Origin: JAFGDI01 sp963662515
Lineage (GTDB): Bacteria; Planctomycetota; Phycisphaerae; Sedimentisphaerales; SM23-30
Assembly: GCA_963662515.1 (NCBI GenBank)
Contig: OY759675.1
Location: 3,038,001 to 3,102,000 of the forward strand
Length of the DNA stretch: 64,000 bases
Direction of reading: 5' to 3'
In this document: positions 1-9,568 of the stretch, piece after piece
How the letters are laid out: each line of letters starts with the position of its first letter
Numbering within the stretch: the stretch's first letter is position 1
The notes under the pieces: generated by a model
What the model was told of the DNA's origin: nothing
Database searches by the model: none
The model's input: the letters and a program-made list of their open reading frames with translations, nothing else
Made by a program: the position numbers and the translations under genes

Positions 1-1
1 G

Positions 2-520
2 CTGATAGATGAGGCTTATGTTGACTTTGCTGAGGAAAACTGCCTGGGCCTGCTTAAGAAATATGAAAATATTGCCATTTTACGATCATTCAGCAAAGGC
101 TATTCTCTGGCTGGCATGAGATTTGGATATATTATGACCTCACATCTTATTGCCAGTGCCCTTATGAAAGTTAAAGATTCATACAATGTCAACATAGCCA
201 CTCAGAAAGCCGCTGTTGCAGCCCTGCTTGACCAGGACTATTTTCTGGACAATGTCGCCCGTATAAAGAGCGAGAGACAGAGGGTCACCCAGGCACTGCG
301 TAATCTGGGCTTTGAAATAACTGACAGTCATACTAATTTTATACTCGCAAAGATCGAAACGCCAGAGGCAAAATATATACACGACCAATTAGCCCAAAGA
401 GATATATTCGTAAGATACTTCAACCTGGATGGTCTTCGAGATAAATTGAGAATTTCTATTGGCACGCCGGCAGAAAATAATGAACTGCTAAACGGTATGG
501 TAGAGATACTTGGCAAATAA
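2..520 (+). CDS. hisC: Histidinol-phosphate aminotransferase, C-terminal part (cut by window edge)
   Basis: The reading frame is open from base 2 and ends at TAA 518-520, so only about 172 C-terminal residues are present. The visible part starts at the conserved DEAYVDFA segment that holds the PLP-ring aspartate and tyrosine. It continues with SFSKGYSLAGMRFGY, where the lysine of SFSK forms the Schiff base with PLP. The C-terminal substrate-binding arginine region (LRISIGTPAEN) is also present. The family moves an amino group from glutamate to imidazole acetol phosphate in histidine synthesis. Other class I/II aminotransferases related to HisC cannot be fully excluded without the N-terminus, but the DEAY.DF plus SFSK..LAG..GY combination is typical of HisC. 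Confidence 0.85.
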   Translation: MIDEAYVDFAEENCLGLLKKYENIAILRSFSKGYSLAGMRFGYIMTSHLIASALMKVKDSYNVNIATQKAAVAALLDQDYFLDNVARIKSERQRVTQALRNLGFEITDSHTNFILAKIETPEAKYIHDQLAQRDIFVRYFNLDGLRDKLRISIGTPAENNELLNGMVEILGK

Positions 521-562
521 CCATTTCCAGTAATGCCTGCCGAAGCTGAAAGTAGCTATTGG

Positions 563-982
563 CTAAATATCATGCACTGCCCGCAGATATTCGGCCAGTG
601 GGACTACTTTCAGCTTTTTGCTCATCAACTCTTTACCCTGACAACTAATGGTCAGATGCCAGAATCCCAACATATCCGCCAGAGGTTCAAATAGAGAATC
701 TCCCAGAAAGAATTTATACTCTGAGCCATTAACGCGGAATTCACCAGTAAATGCATCTACAGGTATCCCCTTGCTATCAAAAAATGGCGGATGCTCTATA
801 CGCCATTGCATAATATCGCCCCGTGCTTTGCGTATCTCGACAGTAACACCAAACTCAGTACCAACTCTGGCCGGTATCTTATCTGTAAATTCGATCAGTG
901 TCGGCAGGTCTTTATCCTGCTGGTCAAACTTATCGTATATGCCGTAATTTAATATCTTTAGCTCTGCTTTCATCTTTGCCAT
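563..982 (-). CDS. DUF3859-like small protein
   Basis: A 139-residue protein with no signal peptide or membrane segment. It is predicted to be mostly beta, with the segments IPARVGTEFGVTVEIRKA and MQWRIEHPPF in the N-terminal half. This pattern (start of a GxY strand, an IPAR.G.xFG motif, a HPP loop, and a C-terminal WHLTI...GKEL strand) resembles the DUF3859 family, whose function is unknown. The assignment is from memory of the pattern and is not certain. The start at 982 has only a weak ribosome site, and the internal ATG three codons later is equally possible. The gene is convergent with hisC. Arms of an 11-base inverted repeat (545-555 and 604-614) straddle its 3' end. Confidence 0.6.
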   Translation of the reverse strand: MAKMKAELKILNYGIYDKFDQQDKDLPTLIEFTDKIPARVGTEFGVTVEIRKARGDIMQWRIEHPPFFDSKGIPVDAFTGEFRVNGSEYKFFLGDSLFEPLADMLGFWHLTISCQGKELMSKKLKVVPLAEYLRAVHDI

Positions 983-1061
983 AGAACCATTTTAGCATAG
1001 CTGTAGTTCCTGTTAAACCATAATTTGACATATTTTCTGGACTATAGTTTTTTAGCAATAC

Positions 1062-1067
1062 TATAAT
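1062..1067 (+). promoter_or_regulatory. Possible -10 box of the peroxiredoxin gene
   Basis: TATAAT lies 48 bases before the peroxiredoxin start. A TTGACA is also present at 1025-1030 but is 31 bases upstream, too far to pair with it, so the -35 element is unclear. Confidence 0.35.
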
Positions 1068-1114
1068 AAACAGAACAGAATTAAACTGATTATTAACAAA
1101 AATGGAGATAGAAT

Positions 1115-1696
1115 ATGAGCGTATTAGTAACCCGTAAAGCCCCTGATTTTACCGCTAAAGCCGTAGTTAACGGCCAGTTTGAGACCCTGAAGCTTTCAGA
1201 TTATATTGGCAAAAAGTATGTTTTGCTATTCTTCTGGCCGCTTGACTTTACCTTTGTCTGCCCGACAGAACTACACGCTTTTCAGGAAAAATATGAAGAA
1301 TTTCAGAAAAAAGATGTAGAGATTATCGGGGTCAGTACAGACTCGCATTTCTCACATTTTGCCTGGGTAAGCACACCAAAACATCAGGGCGGAATTGAAG
1401 GAGTTAAATACCCGCTAGTGGCCGACATTACCAAAAGCATTTCGCGTGATTACGATGTGCTTCTGGAAAACGATGGCGTAGCCCTCAGGGGCCTGTTCCT
1501 GATCGACAAGCAAGGGATAGTACAGCATCAGCTGGTAAATAATCTTCCTCTTGGCCGTAGCGTTGACGAAGCATTAAGACTGGTTGACGCCCTTCAGCAC
1601 TTTGAGATCAATGGAGAAGTTTGCCCGGCGAACTGGAGCAAAGGACAAAAAAGCATGAAGCCTGATAATGATGGTTTAAAGAAGTACTTTTCTTGA
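1115..1696 (+). CDS. Peroxiredoxin, 2-Cys AhpC/Prx1 type
   Basis: A 193-residue cytosolic thiol peroxidase that reduces hydrogen peroxide and organic hydroperoxides. The peroxidatic cysteine is C49 in FTFVCPTE, and the resolving cysteine is C170 in GEVCPANW, so this is a typical 2-Cys enzyme of the AhpC/Prx1 group. Length and the C-terminal tail after C170 match the family. The start is preceded by AATGGAGATAG, a good ribosome site. No AhpF or thioredoxin reductase lies next to it, so the electron donor is not visible. The gene appears monocistronic, with a strong terminator after it. Together with the superoxide reductase and ferritin at 42-43 kb it fits oxygen defence in an anaerobe. Confidence 0.93.
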   Translation: MSVLVTRKAPDFTAKAVVNGQFETLKLSDYIGKKYVLLFFWPLDFTFVCPTELHAFQEKYEEFQKKDVEIIGVSTDSHFSHFAWVSTPKHQGGIEGVKYPLVADITKSISRDYDVLLENDGVALRGLFLIDKQGIVQHQLVNNLPLGRSVDEALRLVDALQHFEINGEVCPANWSKGQKSMKPDNDGLKKYFS

Positions 1697-1746
1697 CCAT
1701 CTGAATAATCCGAATAAATAATGACCAATAATCTTTAGTTTACAAT

Positions 1747-1778
1747 AGCCTGTTGACATAACTGTCAGCAGGCTTTTT
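1747..1778 (+). terminator. Rho-independent terminator of the peroxiredoxin gene
   Basis: A 12-base stem (1747-1758 with 1763-1774, one G-U pair) has a 4-base loop and is followed by a run of five T. Confidence 0.85.
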
Positions 1779-2161
1779 AAATAAACTCTCCTCAATGACT
1801 CCCCCCCTAATAGGCTCCCAAAGTCTTATAATCTTTAAGTAATCAGTTTTTATTGCCAAAGCTTAGATTTCAGTCCTATAACATACATAGTTTCAGGCTG
1901 TTTTTTTAGGTTTAATAATATATTTTCGTGCAAAAAGAATGTCACTTAAAAAATCAAAGAAAAGATCGCAAGATAACCCCCATATTTACAGTAAGTTATA
2001 GAGAAAATGCTATTGCATTACCCCCTTTTTTCTGGCCCCTATGCCCTCAAAGTGTGAAATTTACTCTGCCTGCTTTTTAGCCGATACTGGAATTGACCAT
2101 ATAAAAGGCCCGTAATACATATTTTACGAACCAGGTTGCATAATGTTATGTCAGGACAACA
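1779..2161. other. AT-rich intergenic region before the hybrid kinase
   Basis: No gene is seen here. Homopolymer runs of C and T are frequent. A weak promoter may exist with TTGACC at 2093-2098 and TACATA about 17 bases later. AGGA at 2151-2155 is the likely ribosome site of the kinase. No riboswitch was recognised. Confidence 0.4.
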
Positions 2162-5100
2162 GTGATGGCACACAAAAAACAAATAATGATCACGCTTTTG
2201 CTGGCTTTGGTGCTGGCCTGCTTTATGCCGGGTATTTGCCCGGCTCAGAAACAGGCCTATCCAACAAGCGATCTGTTCTTTGATAATCACATCAACGATA
2301 TTACCCACAACTCAACTGATAAAATCAATATACTCCTATTAAACTCATATCATCAGGGATATAAATGGACTGACTCTGTCAGTCATTCTATAAGATACTA
2401 TTTAGAAAAGTATGAGCTGGACTATGAATTACACATAGAATATCTCAACAGCAAACGAATTGGTGATCCAGCCAGCTGGACTTCTCGAACGGAACGACTT
2501 ATCATTGACTATCCTGAAGGGTTCATAGACGCTATTATAGCAACAGACGATAATGCTTTTAACTCCCTGCTGGCCTGCACTGACAAAAGTCTGAAAGAAG
2601 TTCCCATAATATTTTGCGGAGTAAGTAATTTTAAGCCTGAAATGATTGAGGGGTTCAACAATATTACCGGAGTCGTACAGAATGCTGAAATATACAAAAC
2701 TATAGATGTGGCCAGGGATCTTTTTCCACAATTTAAACATGTTGCCTTTATTACAGACAATACGGAAACTGGAGCCACATACAGAAATCTGGCCAAGAAT
2801 GCGATGAACAAATATCAGGGAATAACAGCAATATGGCTTGACGGCTGCCAGATCACCACCCCTGAATTGTTAATGAAACTCAAGCAACTACCTGAAGAAA
2901 CCATCGTTATAATGGGGATATGGCAAAGGGACGCAGCAGGAAATTATTTTCAGATGGAGAAAATATACCCCGAAATCTCAGCTATATGCCCGCGTCCGAT
3001 ATTTACCAATACCGACCTGGGAATGGGATACGGAATAATCGGCGGCAAGATGACCTGTGCAGAAACTCAGGCCCGGATCGCTGTGGAAATGCTTACTTCT
3101 ATATTAGCCAACCCAGATAAACCAATACCAGCTGTATTGACCAACCCAATACTTGACAGCAAGTTCGATCATACTCAATTAAGCAGATGGGGATTACTTC
3201 AAAAAAGATTACCCGATAATACCATTTTAATAAATACAAAACGTGAATTATCAGTAGAAGAGTTGCTTTACTTATGGGGTTCTATCGCAGTAATAATAAT
3301 TTTGACCATCTCATTATTATCTCTGCTGATCTATATTCGCCAGTATAAAAAGATCAAAGAAGAGCAAGCCCGTAAAGACCGCGAAAATTCTGTCATTATG
3401 AACTCATTACCCCTCTGGTGCGGCATAATCGATCTGGGCGGCAATATACTTGTAAGTAACCAAAAGAAAATAGAGCCAACCATAAAAGACATATGGCCGG
3501 AAAATCACGAACTAATATCTTATGCTATTATGCAGGCCAGCTCAGACAATACCACTATTGAAGTACAATTTGAAAATAAAGACAGGATATTTGTAGGTGT
3601 CGCCCGACCAATTGAGTTTTTAACATTTAATCGTGAGGCTGTTGTCTTTATTGCACATGACATAACAGAAAAGGTACAGGCCCAAAAAGAGATACAAGAA
3701 AAAAATGAATTACTGGACATGGCTATGGCTGTCGGTAAAAGCTGCTACTGGGTCTGGAACATACCAGCCGAAGAGATCAGAACTGACAAGAATTTCTGGG
3801 CATGCCAGGGAATAGATAATATTGACCGTCAGACAATAACCGCTGGCGAATTCTGGCGAAATGTAAGCCTTTCCGATGAGGTTGATACTCGAATTAAACT
3901 GCAAACTCTGGAATCTGGCCAGGAAAACTCATGTTCAATTGAGTTCAGATTAAACTTCTCCGGCCATCCGTTATGGTTCCAGTTACGAGCCATAACTCTG
4001 CAAAGAGACTCAACTGGCCATGCCGTAAAGATAGGGGCCTTTATGTCAAACATAACCGGCCTTAAAAACATCGAACTGAAAATGAAGCAGAGTTATGCCC
4101 AGCTTCTTGATGCACAGGAAATGACCAGTGTTGGCAGCTGGATAATTGATAAAATGGCTGATACGGTCACTGCTTCACCGGAAATGTTCAAAATCATGGG
4201 AATACCATATCAGGACAACGGTATTTGCCCCAGATCCGTATTCAGAGCTAAAATAGTTAATAATAAGGAATTGCTTACTAATCTGGAGGCAATGAATAAA
4301 ATAGGTGATTCTTTTGAATATACCGGTCAGATCTACAGCGGAGAAAACAACGAAAAGATAAAAACCATCTGGAGTAAAGTCCGCTATGGCATAGATGAAA
4401 ATAACAGACCCGTTTATATTGGAGTGTCTCAGGACATAACCAACAGGGTAGAAATGGAAAATGAACTCAAGAATTCTGAGCAATATCTGCTCCAGGCCGC
4501 AGCTCTGGCTAAAATGTACTACTGGAACTATGACTCTGAAAAGCAGCAAATGCAGGTTTATAATTCAGCCTCAGTCTGGGGCGAACACAATATTGACGGA
4601 GTACTGACATTTGACAGTTTAATCTCTTATATACATCCTGATGACCTCAAAACAGTAATTACAACTTACAGAAATATCTTTGGCGGACATATTCCCCATG
4701 GCTCTATCAGCTATCGTATTATAATTAATGGGGTTGTAAGACATGTAAACTGCAACTGGGAATGTTATTACAACGAGGACCATACGCTCGAAAGCGTATT
4801 AGGTATTGTCATCGATATTACTGAACAGAAAGATGCTGAACAAATCGAGATTGCCCGAAAAGAAGTTGAAGCCACCGCTAAGGCCAAGGGATTGTTCCTG
4901 GCAACAATGAGCCATGAGATCAGAACGCCGATAAATGTTGTTATTGGCATGAACCACCTGCTTCAGGAAACAGCCCTCGATGATATTCAGCAAAACTTTG
5001 TAACTAAAATAGACCGGGCTGCCAATGCCCTGCTGGGTATTATAAATGATATTCTTGATATTAGTAAGATAGAGGAAAATAAACTTAATATTGAAAATAT

Positions 5101-6814
5101 TGACTTCTCACTCAAGGACATTATTTATAACAATGCTACGATCCTGGCTGTAGGTGCAGAAAAGAATAATGTAGAAATGCATATACGCATCGACCCGGAA
5201 ATACCTCAACGACTTACAGGTGACCCTTTAAGAATATCGCAAATCCTAACCAACTTGCTGAGCAATGCAGTTAAATTCACTGAAAAAGGCGATATTACCC
5301 TTAATGCCAGTTTATTGAGACTGGAGAATAATAATGCTGTAATCGAATTTACCGTTACTGACACTGGCATAGGCATACGCAAGGAATGTCTGGAAAAACT
5401 GTTCCAACCTTATTCGCAGGCTGAAAAATCTACTACCAGACGATTCGGCGGTACCGGGCTGGGGCTGGCCATCTGTAAACAACTTGCCGAACTTATGGAC
5501 GGCAATATCACAGCTGAAAGTCAGGAAGGTAAGGGCAGTAGTTTTATCGTGCAGCTTGCCCTGGGAATACCTGCCCAAAATGCAGAAAATTCTTCATACC
5601 AAATACCAGAGCTGGCTGGTAAGAACGCCCTGGTGGTTGATGACAATCATACCGCCCTAGAAATTATCAGTGAACTGACCATTTCAGCCGGTATGGTGGT
5701 TACTCTGGCAAGCAGCGGCCAGGAAGCCCTGGAAATACTCACTAATTCGGGTAAAATGTTTGATCTGGCTATAATTGACTGGCAAATGCCCGGCATGAAT
5801 GGCACCGCAACCGCCAGAGAAATACAAAAATGCAACCTGGCCAGAGAACCGCATCTTATCGCTGTCACTTCGCATAACAGGGAAAATATCATCCAGGACT
5901 GCCTTAATAATGGTTTCTCCAGTGTCATCACCAAACCAATCAACCCGAACGAACTTATTACTGCTATCAGAAAAGCATTTGGCCTGTCGGTGCATACTCC
6001 CATTCGGAAAAGTAAAGACATTGTCCCTAATCTCACGGGCACAAATATCTTATTAGTCGAAGACCAGGAACTTAACCAGGAAATAATGATCAATCTACTG
6101 GAAAAAACACAAACAAAGGTTACTATTGCTAATAATGGCAAAGAAGCTGTAGATATGGTACAGGAAAAAGTTTTTGATCTGGTTCTGATGGACATTGAAA
6201 TGCCTGTAATGAATGGTCTGGAAGCTACCAGAGTCATAAGAGCTCTGGACAATAAAGAGACAGCCGGTGTACCTATTCTGGCTATGACGGCTAATGCTAT
6301 GCAAGAGGATCTGGAAAACAGTAAAAATGCCGGCATGAATGACCATATTACCAAACCGATCAATCCAGGACTGCTCTATCGTAAGATAAGAGACCACATA
6401 AGTCGGTCGAATAAAGAATCCCAGAGATCTTCATTACTCGAACAGCTGAATCAAATAGACAAGATAGACACTTATTCCGGCTTGGGATTTGCAGGCGGCG
6501 ACAAAGAACTATACATGAAAACCATCGCCAGATTCCTGGAACAAACACCAGAACAGATAGCAGAGCTTAATCTCGCCCTGAATCAAAATAACACTGACTC
6601 TGCCGCGGCTGCAATACATACGATAAAAGGCATAGCAGGTACTATCGGGGCTTGCAAACTTAAAGAACAAGCCGATATTACCGAAAAAATCCTGCTGGAA
6701 AATCCACAGGAAAAATCCTTAGAACAATCTATTTCAGATATTGTCAGTGAACTGGAATCACTTAAAACTGATATCGAAAAAGTTATAAATACACCCACTG
6801 GCGATATTAAGTAA
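2162..6814 (+). CDS. Hybrid sensor histidine kinase with ABC-substrate-binding-like sensor, PAS domains, two REC and HPt
   Basis: A 1550-residue membrane phosphorelay protein. A signal peptide or first membrane segment (about residues 8-28) is followed by a periplasmic domain (about 50-340) resembling ABC-type uncharacterised substrate-binding proteins (PF04392/COG2984). A membrane helix lies at about 370-393. Three or four PAS modules follow (about 400-895). The dimerisation domain holds the phospho-acceptor H918 in SHEIRTP, then comes an ATPase domain with DTGIGI and FGGTGLGL. Receiver 1 has D1206 (IIDWQMPG), receiver 2 has D1344 (LMDIEMPVMNG), and the HPt domain has H1486 (IHTIKGIAG). All phosphorelay residues are present, so it looks functional. 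It starts with GTG at 2162 or ATG at 2165. No response regulator is adjacent, so its output partner is unknown. The sensor matches the kind encoded as a separate gene at 58454-59383. Confidence 0.9.
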   Translation: MMAHKKQIMITLLLALVLACFMPGICPAQKQAYPTSDLFFDNHINDITHNSTDKINILLLNSYHQGYKWTDSVSHSIRYYLEKYELDYELHIEYLNSKRIGDPASWTSRTERLIIDYPEGFIDAIIATDDNAFNSLLACTDKSLKEVPIIFCGVSNFKPEMIEGFNNITGVVQNAEIYKTIDVARDLFPQFKHVAFITDNTETGATYRNLAKNAMNKYQGITAIWLDGCQITTPELLMKLKQLPEETIVIMGIWQRDAAGNYFQMEKIYPEISAICPRPIFTNTDLGMGYGIIGGKMTCAETQARIAVEMLTSILANPDKPIPAVLTNPILDSKFDHTQLSRWGLLQKRLPDNTILINTKRELSVEELLYLWGSIAVIIILTISLLSLLIYIRQYKKIKEEQARKDRENSVIMNSLPLWCGIIDLGGNILVSNQKKIEPTIKDIWPENHELISYAIMQASSDNTTIEVQFENKDRIFVGVARPIEFLTFNREAVVFIAHDITEKVQAQKEIQEKNELLDMAMAVGKSCYWVWNIPAEEIRTDKNFWACQGIDNIDRQTITAGEFWRNVSLSDEVDTRIKLQTLESGQENSCSIEFRLNFSGHPLWFQLRAITLQRDSTGHAVKIGAFMSNITGLKNIELKMKQSYAQLLDAQEMTSVGSWIIDKMADTVTASPEMFKIMGIPYQDNGICPRSVFRAKIVNNKELLTNLEAMNKIGDSFEYTGQIYSGENNEKIKTIWSKVRYGIDENNRPVYIGVSQDITNRVEMENELKNSEQYLLQAAALAKMYYWNYDSEKQQMQVYNSASVWGEHNIDGVLTFDSLISYIHPDDLKTVITTYRNIFGGHIPHGSISYRIIINGVVRHVNCNWECYYNEDHTLESVLGIVIDITEQKDAEQIEIARKEVEATAKAKGLFLATMSHEIRTPINVVIGMNHLLQETALDDIQQNFVTKIDRAANALLGIINDILDISKIEENKLNIENIDFSLKDIIYNNATILAVGAEKNNVEMHIRIDPEIPQRLTGDPLRISQILTNLLSNAVKFTEKGDITLNASLLRLENNNAVIEFTVTDTGIGIRKECLEKLFQPYSQAEKSTTRRFGGTGLGLAICKQLAELMDGNITAESQEGKGSSFIVQLALGIPAQNAENSSYQIPELAGKNALVVDDNHTALEIISELTISAGMVVTLASSGQEALEILTNSGKMFDLAIIDWQMPGMNGTATAREIQKCNLAREPHLIAVTSHNRENIIQDCLNNGFSSVITKPINPNELITAIRKAFGLSVHTPIRKSKDIVPNLTGTNILLVEDQELNQEIMINLLEKTQTKVTIANNGKEAVDMVQEKVFDLVLMDIEMPVMNGLEATRVIRALDNKETAGVPILAMTANAMQEDLENSKNAGMNDHITKPINPGLLYRKIRDHISRSNKESQRSSLLEQLNQIDKIDTYSGLGFAGGDKELYMKTIARFLEQTPEQIAELNLALNQNNTDSAAAAIHTIKGIAGTIGACKLKEQADITEKILLENPQEKSLEQSISDIVSELESLKTDIEKVINTPTGDIK

Positions 6815-6862
6815 GGCAAGCTGATGCCATTACCTATCGATATTATTTCCAAATAGTTAGTA

Positions 6863-8203
6863 TCAGTCTCCTTCGGGCTTCTCTACTGAACTTCTCACAC
6901 TCACTGGAAAGGCCAGGACGGCATTATCGTCCGGGACCGCCGGTCTGAAAGCAGCAGCACCATCAGCCAGATAAGACTTTAACTCAGGCATTTCCTGACT
7001 TATCGCCAGGGCTAAACAACGGGCTATTTCATAAGCACCATAGGCATTATGGTGTGTACCATCCTGAAAGGCAATAGCTGATCTGTCAGGACCAAGAGCC
7101 TCATATAGTTCCCTGCTCATTGCATGAAGATCAAGCAAAGCCACATTTTCCGACATCGCTACCGCTTTCATCGCCTCAGGGTAACCCTGCATAGTATCTC
7201 TTACCTTGCCATTGTCATCAAAACTGCGACGATGCATTGATGTAACCAACACCGGAGAGGCACCCAGATCACGAGTCTGCCTGATCACATGCTTTAATGC
7301 CTCTGAATAGCCGGTTTGCTCTGGTGTACCACGCTTCATATCATTATGAGCAAATTGGATAAATAAATAATCCCCTTTTTTCATCTGGCTGAATATCTTG
7401 GCAAAACGCTTTTCTGCTGTAAAAGCAGCCAGCGTTTCACCTGATTCCGCATAATTAGCTATCGCTATTTCAGGCTTGAACAATAGCGTTAACATCTGTC
7501 CCCAGGAAGTCCAGGGCTCTGCTGGCTGATCGGTAACCGTTGAATCACCCGCCAGAAATATTGTAGGTATGCCTGGTACATATTCTATCTCTAATGCGCA
7601 AAGACTCGTTCTTTCACCATTAAACTCAAGAGTAAGCTCATCGTCCCAATGCCACACCCCAGACTCGCGAGACTTTAATCTTACTCTGTCACCACCCGGC
7701 AATAAACTATTTCTCACATTTACAATAAATTCCTTAGTTACTATCTCTCCTGACTTTGTCTTGACATTATATAACATAAGCCGGCGAGATTCGGCTTTAA
7801 CCGAGGTTTGAGACTCACCCCTGATATCACCCAAAATTGCACGAACACGATAATTACCCTCTTGTGCAACCCTTACTGTAAAATAAAACGGCTTTACACT
7901 ATAGCACAGATCGCAAGTCAGATCATCTCCTTGCTCATAACTGTGTTGTAAAACACCTTCGTTATCAATAAAACCAAAATCAACGCCCGGCATAAACTTA
8001 TTATCAGGCTGAACTTGTGACCACCCCTGCGAAACTGACCCATTACCAAAATCAAACCGCCATAGAGTCTGCATTGGCCGATCCTGACCACCTCCGGCCA
8101 TACCAGCCAGCATAAAAATATAACATACAGCATATCCGGCAAAAGCACAAACACGACAGGGCTTACCACTAAACCCTTTTTCTGCAATAGTATTCATCAT
8201 CAT
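6863..8203 (-). CDS. SGNH/GDSL esterase, rhamnogalacturonan acetylesterase-like, secreted
   Basis: About 446 residues. An N-terminal signal segment is followed by a beta-rich galactose-binding-like domain (about residues 45-200), then an SGNH hydrolase domain. Block I is FLAGDSTVTDQ with the nucleophile serine. The oxyanion/asparagine block is QFAHNDMKRG, and the last block is DGTHHNAYGA with the catalytic Asp and His. Such enzymes remove acetyl groups from pectic or other polysaccharides. The open frame extends to a TTG at 8233. However, three successive ATG codons (8203, 8200, 8197) sit just after TCTGGAA, so one of these is the likely start. The gene is convergent with the kinase, with only 48 bases between them and no clear terminator. 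Confidence 0.8.
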   Translation of the reverse strand: MMMNTIAEKGFSGKPCRVCAFAGYAVCYIFMLAGMAGGGQDRPMQTLWRFDFGNGSVSQGWSQVQPDNKFMPGVDFGFIDNEGVLQHSYEQGDDLTCDLCYSVKPFYFTVRVAQEGNYRVRAILGDIRGESQTSVKAESRRLMLYNVKTKSGEIVTKEFIVNVRNSLLPGGDRVRLKSRESGVWHWDDELTLEFNGERTSLCALEIEYVPGIPTIFLAGDSTVTDQPAEPWTSWGQMLTLLFKPEIAIANYAESGETLAAFTAEKRFAKIFSQMKKGDYLFIQFAHNDMKRGTPEQTGYSEALKHVIRQTRDLGASPVLVTSMHRRSFDDNGKVRDTMQGYPEAMKAVAMSENVALLDLHAMSRELYEALGPDRSAIAFQDGTHHNAYGAYEIARCLALAISQEMPELKSYLADGAAAFRPAVPDDNAVLAFPVSVRSSVEKPEGD

Positions 8204-8476
8204 TTCCAGACTGATACCTTTATCAAATAACAAGTTAAAAGCCTATTTGCGTAACAAATAAACCACATTAAACACTGAATTATCAGCTCATAAACGAGCC
8301 TAACATTTCATGCCAGAAACCGCAAGCTATTTTCTGCCTATAATGACTTTCAAGATTATTCCATACTTACTTAAGGGTATATTCCTATCATAAATGACAC
8401 AACTGTCTTATTTAAGACCGGGAAAAATTGCACTATAATACACAAAACAGTTATAAATTCAAAAAGGAAAAAACAC
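8204..8476. promoter_or_regulatory. Divergent intergenic region with a possible phosphoesterase promoter
   Basis: This region separates the minus-strand esterase and the plus-strand phosphoesterase. TATAAT lies in TGCACTATAATAC near 8431-8440, about 40 bases before the phosphoesterase start. The matching -35 hexamer is poor. Confidence 0.35.
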
Positions 8477-9466
8477 ATGAAAAAAACATTATCCCTCAAA
8501 TTATCGGTTCTATTTTCGCTACTTGCTTTTTCGCTCAATTGTCCTGCATCAGATACTTCTGCTGACAATAATGAACTTAAGTTCTCAACTGACGGCAAGT
8601 TCAAGATAGTTCAGTTTACTGACACCCACATTGAATCATGCGACGATAAAGATCATCAGACTGCGGCATTGATGGGAGAAATACTGGATAAAGAAAAGCC
8701 GGATCTGGTGATATTTACTGGCGACAATATAGCCTGTACAAAAGATTATAAATCTACCGCAGACCTTTGTTTCCAGCCGGTGATTGACCGAAAAATAAAA
8801 TGGGCCGCCGTACTTGGTAATCATGACCACGAAGATGGGCACGATCGCAAAGCTGTAATGCAATATCTCTGCGACAAGCCATATTCGCTGGCCCAAATGG
8901 GACCTGAAGATATTTACGGTTACAGCAATTATTACCTGCAGATCACTGCCAATGAAGGCGACAAAGTTCAATGGGTTTTATACTTGCTTGACTCCAATTC
9001 TTATCCGACTAACAGGAAAAACGGAAAATACGACTGGATACATATCGATCAGGTGCAGTGGTATAACAATAACTCAAAGCAACTATCAGAAGAAGCCGCT
9101 AAGTCAGACAGAGAACTAAAGGCTCTGGCCTTTTTCCATATCCCTTTACCAGAATATGCCGTAGCCTTTGATAATGGCGAGGTTCTCTCCGGGCATAAAT
9201 TTGAAAAAGAATGCTCACCAACCCTTAACTCCGGTCTCTTTACCGCTATGGTAGAAAGAGGCGATGTCAAAGCGACTTTTGTCGGACATGACCATGTAAA
9301 TGATTATGAAGCAGAGTATATGGGAATAAGACTTTGCTTTGGCCGTTCAACTGGTTACCACGCCTACGGCATTGAAAAACTCAATAAAGGTGCAAAGGTA
9401 ATAACCATAGACCAGAAAACAGGTAATTTTGAAACCAGAATAGTCGAAGCAACTGCTAAGAATTAA
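8477..9466 (+). CDS. Secreted calcineurin-like metallophosphoesterase
   Basis: A 329-residue protein with a cleavable signal peptide (about residues 1-25, after which PASD begins). The metallophosphoesterase blocks appear in order: QFTDTHIE, FTGDNIA, LGNHDHEDG, FFHIPLPEY and FVGHDHVNDY. These give the Asp, Asn and His ligands of the two-metal site. The overall pattern resembles purple-acid-phosphatase-29/Dcr2-type extracellular phosphatases, so release of phosphate outside the cytoplasm is plausible; the substrate is unknown. A good ribosome site (AAAGGAAAAAAC) precedes the start. The gene ends at a shared bidirectional terminator with murA. Confidence 0.87.
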   Translation: MKKTLSLKLSVLFSLLAFSLNCPASDTSADNNELKFSTDGKFKIVQFTDTHIESCDDKDHQTAALMGEILDKEKPDLVIFTGDNIACTKDYKSTADLCFQPVIDRKIKWAAVLGNHDHEDGHDRKAVMQYLCDKPYSLAQMGPEDIYGYSNYYLQITANEGDKVQWVLYLLDSNSYPTNRKNGKYDWIHIDQVQWYNNNSKQLSEEAAKSDRELKALAFFHIPLPEYAVAFDNGEVLSGHKFEKECSPTLNSGLFTAMVERGDVKATFVGHDHVNDYEAEYMGIRLCFGRSTGYHAYGIEKLNKGAKVITIDQKTGNFETRIVEATAKN

Positions 9467-9509
9467 ATAAAATCGTAACCATTTACATAGTTACAGTAAT
9501 AAGTATATG

Positions 9510-9549
9510 AAAAAGGAGGGCAACCATCAAAAGTTGTCCTCCTTTTTTT
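9510..9549. terminator. Bidirectional terminator between the phosphoesterase gene and murA
   Basis: The stem pairs AAAAAGGAGGGCAAC with its complement on the right side (one G-U pair). It is flanked by A-run and T-run, so it can serve both convergent genes. Confidence 0.88.
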
Positions 9550-9568
9550 ATTTATAAAATCATAATTG

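Noticed and set aside
1025..1030. TTGACA as -35 of the peroxiredoxin promoter
   Set aside because: The only good TATAAT is 31 bases away, far from the 16-18 needed.
5647..6363. 238-residue minus-strand frame
   Set aside because: It lies fully within the two receiver domains of the hybrid kinase on the other strand; Ser/Ile-rich shadow without a family pattern.
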